Shown: positions 1 to 6,652 of the stretch, piece by piece
How the letters are laid out: each line of letters begins with the position of its first letter
How positions within the stretch are numbered: the first letter of the stretch is position 1
Assembly (NCBI GenBank): GCA_904502265.1
Contig: CAJGDT010000045.1
Coordinates: forward strand, 1 to 10,761
DNA: 10,761 bases
Direction of reading: 5' to 3'
From: an uncultured Barnesiella sp.
GTDB lineage: Bacteria > Bacteroidota > Bacteroidia > Bacteroidales > Barnesiellaceae_A
Position numbers and translations under genes: made by a program
Notes under the pieces: generated by a model
The model's input: the letters and a program-made list of their open reading frames with translations, nothing else
What the model was told of the DNA's origin: nothing
Database searches by the model: none

Positions 1-212
1 CCCTCACCGGGGATATAAGAGTTAACCTCTTTACCGTTTGTCAAGCGCACACGAGCTACTTTACGCATAGCCGAGTTAGGTTTTTTGGGAGTGGTAGTGT
101 ACACACGCACACATACGCCACGGCGCTGAGGACATGAATCCAACGCGGGTGACTTACTCTTGTCTTCCAAAACAACCCTTCCTTTTCTTACTAATTGCTG
201 AATTGTAGGCAT
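1..212 (-). CDS. rpsL: 30S ribosomal protein S12 (5' part, incomplete at the window edge)
   Basis: Small-subunit ribosomal protein S12, part of the decoding centre of the 30S subunit. The minus-strand frame opens with ATG at 212-210 and stays open for 70 codons to the left edge. It begins MPTIQQLVRK and contains the family-defining stretches CPQRRGVC (residues 27-34), YTTTPKKPNSAMRK (38-51) and RLTNGKEVNSYIPGE (56-70). The family is about 125-135 residues long, so roughly half is present. Lys43 in PKKPNS, where classic streptomycin-resistance changes occur, is the wild-type lysine; the second such site (around residue 88) is outside the window. It has its own promoter at 355-386 and a leader of about 135 nt. 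In most bacteria rpsG and fusA follow, but these would lie beyond the edge. Identification is essentially certain. Confidence 0.98.
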   Translation of the reverse strand, partial: MPTIQQLVRKGRVVLEDKSKSPALDSCPQRRGVCVRVYTTTPKKPNSAMRKVARVRLTNGKEVNSYIPGE

Positions 213-354
213 TTTAGAACTTTTTTAATACTTTGTTTTGTTATAAATTAAGTTTTCTCTTTTTCTATGTCATTTTGCCCTAAACACACCTTTATCTTCA
301 CAAAATCAATCGATTAGCTTCAAATATCGGTTCATTACGGGCCAAAAAGCGAGG

Positions 355-386
355 CAAAGATACGAACTAATTCGTTTAAAACCAAA
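355..386 (-). promoter_or_regulatory. Bacteroidota-type promoter for rpsL
   Basis: Read on the minus strand, the -33 box TTTG (386-383) is followed by 20 nt and a perfect -7 box TATCTTTG (362-355). This matches the Bacteroidota primary sigma-factor consensus (TTTG, about 19-21 nt, TAnnTTTG). Transcription should start near 348-350. The leader to the rpsL ATG at 212 would then be about 135 nt and AT-rich. No Shine-Dalgarno sequence is visible before the ATG, as is usual in this phylum. Confidence 0.8.
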
Positions 387-397
387 CATTTTAGCCA

Positions 398-425
398 TAA
401 AAATGCGATTAAGTAAAAATCTCGC
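398..425 (-). terminator. Weak candidate terminator after the asparagine-synthetase-like gene
   Basis: On the minus strand a short stem GCGA(ga)TT / AATCGC (425-405, six pairs with a two-base bulge) is followed by ATTTTTA. It lies 51 nt past the stop codon of the upstream gene and just before the rpsL promoter, where a terminator would be expected. The stem is short and bulged, so this is only a possibility. Confidence 0.3.
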
Positions 426-475
426 TCATTTTCTACCCTTTTCAAACACTCAGCAGTTTACATTTTGCTATTGCC

Positions 476-2119
476 CTACTCCTCACCAAGTTGGCATCGC
501 AACGAAAGGCATTTCCACAATAGTACCACATCAAATGGCGACCTGCCACAAAAGGACTCTCGCAACTGCGAAAGCTGCCTTACATCAAACCACTCTCGCA
601 CCTCACTTCGCATAAGCTCATCTATCGCTTCAGCCACCCAATCGCGCATGCCATTACTTCGCCACATCGGCAACAGCGATAGCGACTCACCCCTCTCAAT
701 TGCACAATGATGATATTGCTCAACATAACTTTGAAAAATAGAACGCCTAAGCCTTTTACTCACTACAGGAAGTGCAAAGGACAACGCCACCAACCGACCA
801 TCTAAAAACGGCATCCGAACACTCACTCCCGCATCAGACGCCGAACGATCAAAGACACGCAAAATGTGAGGAATGCGCTCATAACAAAGATCTAAATAAC
901 GCATCTGATCGGCATCGCCAACAAACCTCTGTTCGTAACATGGCCTAACGGCACACCGAAGCATCAACGGCGAAAACAGCTTATGAGGCACAAGTCTGTT
1001 GTACCGAAACTCATTATTATCCCACGCATCCTGCCACAATGCGTCGAGCCCAACACCACTACACACAACACGCACACCATTACAGCGTGCATAGCGAAAC
1101 ATAATGGTACGGACTACAGTTTCACTGCCATCAAAAGGCTCCTCTGCCCAACGCCGCATCTGTTCCATCTCCTCAATAGCACGCACACCCGTAACCCATA
1201 CAGGCGAAGCCAATGGCTGCCGGCCTATATTATCAATATCACCGGTAAAGGCATGTATCTTCCATCTTTGTTGCCCATTCATGGCAATGCGATGTAGCAC
1301 TTGCGACTCTATTCGTCCTACCACTCGCAACCCACACGACGACACATCGTTCATACTACGCGCCACGCACGTTTTCAATTCTTCGGCCCACATTGCACGC
1401 AATTCATCTTCGCTATAATTCGACACAAGGCATTCGATCTCATCTCGCAAATTATACCAACAATCCTCACGAAGGGAATATCCATTATATCGCATGAGAC
1501 AGCCGGCCGGCAACTGATTCACGCCATCCCAAAACGTGCTATACACCTTGCCATACGAGCCATACAGCATATATCCGGCCCACTGCTCGATAGAAACATG
1601 CCTTCGCACCCCTGCTGCAAAAATCGAGCGCACTTCCGACGCAAAAAAGAGCTTACCTTGATACGTCGCGTAATAGAGCGGCTTCACTCCGAATTTATCA
1701 CGTACCAGGAACAGCATATCCTCACTCCGGTCATAAACAACCAGAGCAAACACCCCATCCAAATGCAACACAAACTTCTCACCCCACAGCTTATAGGCTT
1801 TCGCAACCACCTCAATAGAGCTGTCGGTTTCAAAAGCATAGTACTTTTGCAACTCACCCCTCAATTCTTGAAAGTTGTATATAACTCCATCTAATGCCAC
1901 CACCAATTGCAGCATCTCATCCACATACGGTTGGTGTACATCCTCTTCCAACTCACTTACTACACTTCCACAATGTGCCAAGCCAAGACGAGATTCGGCA
2001 AACGATGATACCCAAAAACCTCGAGCCTCACCACCACGATGCTTCTGACTTCGCAACATAGCCGCCAAGCGATATTCAATATCATCCATATCACCCACGA
2101 CACCCACTATTCCACTCAT
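476..2119 (-). CDS. Asparagine synthetase (AsnB) homologue with both active sites degenerate; probable pseudoenzyme
   Basis: This 547-residue protein matches AsnB in length and two-domain plan: a class II glutamine amidotransferase domain (about 1-190) followed by an ATP-pyrophosphatase synthetase domain (about 235-547). Fold-defining stretches are kept: IVGVVGD (4-10), RDKFGVKPLYY (140-150), FASE (159-162), DRSASDAG (424-431) and RMPFLD (435-440). The catalytic residues are not. Cys after the initiator Met is Ser2; HRGPD is HRGGE (27-31); NGEIYN is DGVIYN (77-82); the Asp in TGSDxEV is Ser101. The ATP loop SGGxDSS is VGRIESQ (267-273), and GEGxDExFGGY is GVGLDALWQDAW (355-366). I therefore infer no glutamine-dependent asparagine synthesis; a scaffold or regulatory role, or slow decay, is possible. 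ATG at 2119 was chosen because MSG aligns with the family MCG; an in-frame TTG at 2140 is less likely. It precedes rpsL in the same direction, but rpsL has its own promoter. Confidence 0.9.
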   Translation of the reverse strand: MSGIVGVVGDMDDIEYRLAAMLRSQKHRGGEARGFWVSSFAESRLGLAHCGSVVSELEEDVHQPYVDEMLQLVVALDGVIYNFQELRGELQKYYAFETDSSIEVVAKAYKLWGEKFVLHLDGVFALVVYDRSEDMLFLVRDKFGVKPLYYATYQGKLFFASEVRSIFAAGVRRHVSIEQWAGYMLYGSYGKVYSTFWDGVNQLPAGCLMRYNGYSLREDCWYNLRDEIECLVSNYSEDELRAMWAEELKTCVARSMNDVSSCGLRVVGRIESQVLHRIAMNGQQRWKIHAFTGDIDNIGRQPLASPVWVTGVRAIEEMEQMRRWAEEPFDGSETVVRTIMFRYARCNGVRVVCSGVGLDALWQDAWDNNEFRYNRLVPHKLFSPLMLRCAVRPCYEQRFVGDADQMRYLDLCYERIPHILRVFDRSASDAGVSVRMPFLDGRLVALSFALPVVSKRLRRSIFQSYVEQYHHCAIERGESLSLLPMWRSNGMRDWVAEAIDELMRSEVREWFDVRQLSQLRESFCGRSPFDVVLLWKCLSLRCQLGEE

Positions 2120-2121
2120 AG

Positions 2122-2154
2122 CAAAGATATTGAGGAGCAAAGGTTATTACTCAA
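2122..2154 (-). promoter_or_regulatory. Promoter abutting the start codon of the asparagine-synthetase-like gene
   Basis: On the minus strand a perfect -7 box TATCTTTG (2129-2122) ends only 2 nt before the ATG at 2119. A TTG (2154-2152) lies 22 nt upstream, slightly more than the usual 19-21 nt. If this is the promoter in use, transcription starts at or within a base or two of the ATG, giving a leaderless message. A second, poorer box, AACCTTTG (2145-2138), has no -33 partner but would leave a leader of about 15 nt. Confidence 0.5.
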
Positions 2155-2336
2155 TTAAGTATTACATAGAGGTCTATACAAAAAATAATAAAAAAGAGAG
2201 AACGAATACTCCACTTTTCACTATCTTTACACCCACCTTATGCAACAATAGAAAACAAGCATGCAAAGGAATGGTTTAACAATGATGAGTATGTATAAAT
2301 AATTTTAGCACACCATCTTCAACGACACCCATTAAT

Positions 2337-3500
2337 ATGAACTACATTCTTTTTGACACAACCCGAGAGCACGGCAATCTGCTACCACTCACCTTTACAC
2401 GCCCTGTTGCAGATTTACGTGTAGGTATTGATACACTGCGAGCAAAATGGGAGGCCATGCTACCCGGACAATACTCATATCTTACCGAAAGTTATTTGGC
2501 CGAGAAATTCCCAACACAGCTCCAACCCGACAACATTTTTATCGCCGGACACCTCATAGCTACCCCTGCTTTAGCTACACAAATCTCAACGCTTTCTATC
2601 GGTGAGGCTATAGCAGATGAGAATGAAATATGGGTATATCGTGGTGCTTCATTTACTCCGGGCGAAACACAACCCATCCGCTCTATAGCCCCTTGCGAGA
2701 CCCCCGATGCTATTCGTTACCCACACGACATATTCAGCAAAAACGGCAAGGAACTCAATGCCGACTTTGCCCGTATTACACAAGGCCGCACATCGGCTCC
2801 ACTCAGCAACACTTGTACTCTTATAGGCGATGCAGCACAACTCTTCATTGAGGAGGGCGCTATAGTGGAATGCACTACACTAAACACAAAGAATGGTCCT
2901 ATCTACATCGGCAAAGATGCTGAAATTATGGAAACGAGCGCTGTGCGTGGCCCCTTAGCTCTATGCGAACATGCAGTATTGAACATGGGCACCAAAGTTT
3001 ATGGACCCACTACATTAGGTCCGTACTGCAAATGCGGTGGAGAACTAAACAACGTTGTTTTCATTGGCTACTCAAACAAAGCACATGACGGATTCTTAGG
3101 CAACGCCGTCATAGGTGAATGGTGCAACCTCGGTGCAGACACCGTGTCGTCAAACCTCAAAAATACCTATGCCGAGGTAAGACTATGGAACTACCCCGAG
3201 AGACGATTCCTCAGAACCGGATTGCAATTCTGTGGTCCTATCATCGGCGATCACAGCAAGGCCGGCATCAACACAATGTTCAACACTGCAACCGTTGTGG
3301 GTGTAGGATGCAACGTCTACGGACCAGGCTTTCCACGTACCTACATACCTTCATTCAGCGAAGGTGGCGCTCAAGGCATGACAGAGCTGAGCCTTAATCG
3401 TTTTTATGAAATTGCCGAGCGCGTCATGGCTCGTCGTCACAAAGAGCTATCCGATGCCGACCGTCGTTTATATGCCTACCTTTTCGAGAACAGAAACTAA
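2337..3500 (+). CDS. Alternative GlmU-type protein of Bacteroidota (putative UDP-GlcNAc diphosphorylase / glucosamine-1-phosphate N-acetyltransferase)
   Basis: A 387-residue protein of the Bacteroidota GlmU-like family (TIGR03991-type). It is presumed to make UDP-GlcNAc for peptidoglycan and glycans in the cytoplasm; that role is inferred from the family. The N-terminal part carries the family hallmark GNLLPLTFTRPVADLRVG (13-30) but not the LxxGxGTRM nucleotide-binding loop of classical GlmU. From about residue 160 the sequence becomes the Gly/Ile/Val-rich hexapeptide pattern of a left-handed beta-helix (for example GPIYIGKDAEI and GPLALCEHAVL). The conserved end block contains CGPIIGDHSKAGINTMFNT and VYGPGFPRTYIPSFSEGGAQG. 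ATG at 2337 starts the family-typical MNYILFDTT. The gene is divergent from the asparagine-synthetase-like gene, stands alone, and ends 26 bp before a strong hairpin. No convincing promoter is visible: TATCTTTA (2222-2229) and TAATTTTA (2300-2307) are imperfect -7 candidates. Confidence 0.88.
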   Translation: MNYILFDTTREHGNLLPLTFTRPVADLRVGIDTLRAKWEAMLPGQYSYLTESYLAEKFPTQLQPDNIFIAGHLIATPALATQISTLSIGEAIADENEIWVYRGASFTPGETQPIRSIAPCETPDAIRYPHDIFSKNGKELNADFARITQGRTSAPLSNTCTLIGDAAQLFIEEGAIVECTTLNTKNGPIYIGKDAEIMETSAVRGPLALCEHAVLNMGTKVYGPTTLGPYCKCGGELNNVVFIGYSNKAHDGFLGNAVIGEWCNLGADTVSSNLKNTYAEVRLWNYPERRFLRTGLQFCGPIIGDHSKAGINTMFNTATVVGVGCNVYGPGFPRTYIPSFSEGGAQGMTELSLNRFYEIAERVMARRHKELSDADRRLYAYLFENRN

Positions 3501-3526
3501 CCTTTTTTTTATAAAATAACCCATAC

Positions 3527-3575
3527 AAGAGGGCAGCCTAATTTTGTTTTAGGTTGCCCTCTTCACTTTTTAAAA
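3527..3575 (+). terminator. Intrinsic terminator after the GlmU-like gene
   Basis: A 15-bp stem, AAGAGGGCAGCCTAA (3527-3541) with TTAGGTTGCCCTCTT (3549-3563), has one G-U pair and a 7-nt loop, followed by CACTTTTTA. It lies 26 bp after the stop codon and separates this gene from the downstream cluster. Confidence 0.88.
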
Positions 3576-3633
3576 AACAGCTCGGCAAGGAATAACCCAT
3601 GCGGTACAATAATATTATTTGTTAAATATATTG

Positions 3634-3663
3634 AACATTTCTACCAATATTAATAGAAATGTT
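3634..3663 (+). repeat. Perfect 10-bp inverted repeat upstream of the methyltransferase/ftsX cluster (possible operator)
   Basis: AACATTTCTA (3634-3643) and TAGAAATGTT (3654-3663) are exact reverse complements separated by 10 nt. The spacer contains AATATT (3646-3651), a palindrome with the same centre, so the whole site is one long dyad. It ends directly before TTATTTTG (3665-3672), an imperfect -7-like box, and lies 105 bp before the methyltransferase ATG. There is no T-run after it, so a terminator is unlikely. A regulator binding site is the natural reading, but this is inference. The rest of the 268-bp gap holds only the upstream terminator and a short palindrome CCAAATTTGG (3675-3684). 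Confidence 0.5.
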
Positions 3664-3768
3664 GTTATTTTGCACCAAATTTGGAGTAAATGTGCACCTA
3701 CAAAACCGGTCACAACACAAGCATTAACAATAAGCTATTGTCTAAGGACTACCCTACGTACAATATTT

Positions 3769-4656
3769 ATGAACGCAACTCGCATAGATAGCTGCCCTAT
3801 TTGCAAAGGCAAACACCTGATACACAAACTATCACATACTGATAGCATATCGAATAAAACATTCGATATACTACAATGTTGCGATTGTGGACTACACATT
3901 ACTCAACATGCACCACGCTTGCATGAAATGAACGAGTTTTATCCCGATTCCAATTCAGCTTGCTATAAGCCGGCACAAGATCATTGTGACAAATGGCTCG
4001 ATACAATGCTAAGCCAATGGTACAAAGAACAAGTGAAAATTGTACGTGAAGAAACTGAGAGATATAGTGGCGTACTACTTGAAGTGGGATGTAAAGAAGG
4101 TTATTTTGCCAACGCCATTCGCAACAACGGATGGATAGCACACGCTGTAGAACACGATCCTACAGCACGCGAATATGGCAACAAACGCTTCTTGTTACAA
4201 ATTGAAGACGGCAGTCGATTATTCGACATCAATCCTCGCTCATACAACGTAGTCGTAGCATGGGATACTTTAGGTGAAGCTGCTGATATACACCGAACAA
4301 TAGACAAACTTGCACAACTCATTGTTAAAGACGGAACCCTCATCATAGCTTTTCATAATGCTACGTGCGACGACTCCAATCACTATGCCGCATCGTGGAG
4401 CGGATGGAATGCCCCTCGCAAGCGTTGGCATCTTACACCTAACGCATTTAAGAAACTTGTCGAGCAGCACAATCTTAGTATTGTCAACGAACGCCATTCA
4501 AGACGTCGTGCTATTATTACAGCCACAACAAGCGAGTGGAAACACTCCAACAAAAAAAGTCTTTTAGCAACACTGCTGCACAATTTGAAGCTAATAATGG
4601 CAAAACCCCGCCAATACACATATATTATATACACACTCAAACACAAGCAACAATGA
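3769..4656 (+). CDS. Class I SAM-dependent methyltransferase with an N-terminal zinc ribbon
   Basis: A 295-residue protein. The N-terminus has a four-cysteine zinc-ribbon pattern, CPIC (Cys9, Cys12) and CCDCG (Cys37, Cys40). A Rossmann-type methyltransferase domain follows: motif I LLEVGCKEG (103-111, with Lys where the second Gly of GxGxG usually sits), the acidic residue of the second strand in AVEHD (126-130), the strand-four region VVVAWDTLGEA (161-171), then KDGTLIIAFHN (187-197) and WHLTPNAFKKLVEQH (220-234). This resembles Methyltransf_23-like enzymes that act on diverse small or envelope molecules; the substrate cannot be read from sequence. ATG at 3769 was chosen because it places the zinc ribbon at the N-terminus; the longer open frame upstream offers only a TTG at 3619. 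Its stop overlaps the ftsX start as ATGA (4653-4656), indicating translational coupling, and it heads the six-gene cluster. Confidence 0.85.
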   Translation: MNATRIDSCPICKGKHLIHKLSHTDSISNKTFDILQCCDCGLHITQHAPRLHEMNEFYPDSNSACYKPAQDHCDKWLDTMLSQWYKEQVKIVREETERYSGVLLEVGCKEGYFANAIRNNGWIAHAVEHDPTAREYGNKRFLLQIEDGSRLFDINPRSYNVVVAWDTLGEAADIHRTIDKLAQLIVKDGTLIIAFHNATCDDSNHYAASWSGWNAPRKRWHLTPNAFKKLVEQHNLSIVNERHSRRRAIITATTSEWKHSNKKSLLATLLHNLKLIMAKPRQYTYIIYTLKHKQQ

Positions 4657-5531
4657 GTACACAAAAGAAGAAAAAACGATTTACATTTCTCGAGGCTCGT
4701 ATTACCTCTACACTGAGTGTGTCATTGGTTCTTTTCATTCTCGGCATCATGGCAATGTTGGGCATTTTGGCCAACAACCTATCGGTATATGTGCGCGAAA
4801 ATATCGGATTCTCAATTGTTCTGAAAGATACCGCCACCGAAAACAATGTAGCCCAATTGCAAGCGACCCTGGCCAACGCTGAGTATGTAAAGGCGGCTCA
4901 ATACATATCTAAAGAAGATGCCCTGAAAGAGGTTATGCTCGAACTGGGTGAAAATCCAGAAGAGATAATTGGAGTAAACCCCATGCAAGCCTCCATAGAG
5001 GTGCGACTCATAGCTGACTATACGCATCCCGACAGCATACTGAACATCAACCACAAGTTAAGCAAATACAACTATATTGAGGATATATATTTCCAAAAGG
5101 ACCTCATACAATCCGTTAATGACAATATGCGCACCTTGGGCGCTATACTATTTGCCTTAGCAATAGTACTGATGGTTATTTCATACGTACTCATCAGCAA
5201 CACTATCCGCCTTACTGCATATAGCAAGCGTTTCATAATATACACCATGAAACTGGTGGGTGCAACCCCCGGCTTTATACGCCGTCCATTTATTCTTTCA
5301 AACATACTCAGTGGCATCATTGCAGCCATCATTGCAATCATACTGCTCACTTGTTGCATCTCGTATGTAGTAAGTGAATTTGACAACTTCAACACATTGC
5401 TCAATACCCAGATGATGCTCATCGTCTACGGTATCGTCTTGTTGCTGGGCATACTGCTCACTGCCGTATCATCATTCTTTGCCGTAAACCGTTATATAGG
5501 CATGAAGCGAGACGATTTATATTATGTATAA
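4653..5531 (+). CDS. ftsX: Cell-division protein FtsX (inner-membrane ABC-type subunit)
   Basis: FtsX pairs with the ATPase FtsE at the division site and controls peptidoglycan hydrolases across the membrane. The 292-residue protein has the family layout: a basic cytoplasmic start (MSTQKKKKRF), TM1 (about 20-42), a periplasmic domain with GVNPMQASIEV (107-117, matching the family LNPLPASIEV), then three more TM segments (about 161-182, 217-240, 254-278). The cytoplasmic turn MKLVGATPGFIRRPF (199-213) is the FtsX signature. ATG at 4653 overlaps the methyltransferase stop by 4 bp; an upstream in-frame ATG at 4536 would add residues that do not look like FtsX. ftsE is not in this window, so in this genome it must be encoded elsewhere. 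The next gene starts 19 bp downstream. Confidence 0.94.
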   Translation: MSTQKKKKRFTFLEARITSTLSVSLVLFILGIMAMLGILANNLSVYVRENIGFSIVLKDTATENNVAQLQATLANAEYVKAAQYISKEDALKEVMLELGENPEEIIGVNPMQASIEVRLIADYTHPDSILNINHKLSKYNYIEDIYFQKDLIQSVNDNMRTLGAILFALAIVLMVISYVLISNTIRLTAYSKRFIIYTMKLVGATPGFIRRPFILSNILSGIIAAIIAIILLTCCISYVVSEFDNFNTLLNTQMMLIVYGIVLLLGILLTAVSSFFAVNRYIGMKRDDLYYV

Positions 5532-5550
5532 ACAAAACAGACTAAATAAA

Positions 5551-5817
5551 ATGGAAAATAAGAAAACCACCACCACCGAAGAGATTGTAAACAACACCCC
5601 CAAAGAGTTTGCTTTGGGCAAGAAAAACTATCTACTCATTGCCGTATCATTCATACTCATAGTCGTAGGTTTTGTACTTATGATGGGTAGCGGCTCTACC
5701 GATGAGGCCTACAATCCCGACATTTTCAGTACCCGACGTATTGTAATTGCCCCTACCATTACCTTCATAGGTTTTGTATGCATGATCTTTGCCATCCTTC
5801 GCAAGCCCAAGCAATAA
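5551..5817 (+). CDS. DUF3098 family small membrane protein
   Basis: An 88-residue protein with a polar, Thr-rich N-terminus (MENKKTTTTEE), a conserved-looking FALGKKNYLL stretch (20-29), two hydrophobic segments (about 27-45 and 64-83), a short loop with NPDIFSTRR (55-63) and a basic tail. This matches the two-TM DUF3098 proteins typical of Bacteroidota, whose function is unknown. It sits between ftsX and uppP with 19- and 21-bp gaps, so a role in division or envelope assembly is a reasonable guess and no more. An in-frame ATG at 5524 would overlap ftsX by 8 bp; 5551 is preferred because MENK-type starts are usual in the family, but coupling from 5524 cannot be excluded. Confidence 0.82.
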   Translation: MENKKTTTTEEIVNNTPKEFALGKKNYLLIAVSFILIVVGFVLMMGSGSTDEAYNPDIFSTRRIVIAPTITFIGFVCMIFAILRKPKQ

Positions 5818-5838
5818 TAATATAAATCATTATTACAC

Positions 5839-6639
5839 ATGAGTTGGTTCGAAGCCCTTATTTTGGGTCTTGTACAAGGTCTCACCGAGTACCTTCCCGT
5901 CAGTAGCAGTGGTCACCTGGCCATTGGCTCAGCCCTCTTTGGCATCGAAGGTGAAGAAAATCTCGCATTCACCATCACAGTACACGTAGCAACAGTGTTC
6001 AGCACCCTCTTCATTTTGTGGAAAGAGGTAAGTTGGCTATTCAGAGGAGCACTAAAATTTCGCATGAACAACGAGACTCGCTACATGCTCAACATCATCG
6101 TTTCGATGATACCTGTCGGTATTGTAGGCTTATTCTTCAAAGACCATGTCGAAGCCATCTTTGGATCAGGACTCACCATTGTAGGCTATATGCTCTTGCT
6201 CACGGCAGCACTGTTGGCGTTTGCCTACTACGCTAAGCCTCGCCCTAAAGAGAACATCTCGATGCTCGATGCTTTTATTATAGGTCTCGCTCAAGCATGC
6301 GCTGTGATGCCGGGACTCTCGCGCTCGGGCAGCACCATTGCCACAGGTCTGCTCCTGGGAAACAAAAAGGAGAATTTAGCTCAATTCTCATTCCTTATGG
6401 TTATTCCACCCATATTAGGCGAGGCACTACTCGATATCATCAAAATGATTGGTGGCGAAAACGTCATGGGTAATATCTCAAGCACTTCGCTCATCGTTGG
6501 CTTCCTCGCAGCCTTTGTATCAGGCAGCCTCGCTTGCAAGTGGATGATAAATATAGTAAAGAAAGGCAAACTCATATACTTCGCTATCTATTGCTTGATA
6601 GCTGCTGCATTCTGCCTCATATACTCACATTTTGCATAA
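5839..6639 (+). CDS. uppP: Undecaprenyl-diphosphatase (UppP/BacA family)
   Basis: An integral membrane phosphatase that converts undecaprenyl diphosphate to undecaprenyl phosphate, the lipid carrier for peptidoglycan and surface glycans; family members can confer bacitracin resistance. The 266-residue protein has the (E/Q)xxxE motif as QGLTE (13-17), PVSSSGH (20-26) with the conserved His26, and PGLSRSGST (158-166) with Arg162, the expected active-site set. Multiple hydrophobic helices span the rest, and the length is normal for the family. The start at 5839 gives MSWFEALILG, a typical N-terminus. It is 21 bp after the DUF3098 gene and 13 bp before truB. Confidence 0.96.
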   Translation: MSWFEALILGLVQGLTEYLPVSSSGHLAIGSALFGIEGEENLAFTITVHVATVFSTLFILWKEVSWLFRGALKFRMNNETRYMLNIIVSMIPVGIVGLFFKDHVEAIFGSGLTIVGYMLLLTAALLAFAYYAKPRPKENISMLDAFIIGLAQACAVMPGLSRSGSTIATGLLLGNKKENLAQFSFLMVIPPILGEALLDIIKMIGGENVMGNISSTSLIVGFLAAFVSGSLACKWMINIVKKGKLIYFAIYCLIAAAFCLIYSHFA

Positions 6640-6652
6640 CACTACTCCCATT

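Noticed and set aside
403..710. Two short plus-strand frames overlapping the end of the asparagine-synthetase-like gene
   Set aside because: They are mostly antisense to that coding region, have no recognisable domains and no promoter.
1301..1894. A 197-codon open frame on the plus strand
   Set aside because: It lies fully antisense to the asparagine-synthetase-like gene, has a low-complexity Ile/His/Arg-rich translation with no recognisable motif, and the minus-strand frame carries clear family blocks.
476..2140. Frameshift or sequencing error as the cause of the missing AsnB motifs
   Set aside because: The frame is continuous through both domains, with family motifs on either side of each altered site in the same frame; only substitutions explain it.
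3608..3619. 12-bp palindrome AATAATATTATT
   Set aside because: It is pure A/T in an AT-rich gap, so it is expected by chance.
3619..3768. A longer methyltransferase starting at 3619
   Set aside because: The only start there is TTG, the extra 50 residues have no family-like content, and it would translate through the inverted repeat; ATG at 3769 fits better.
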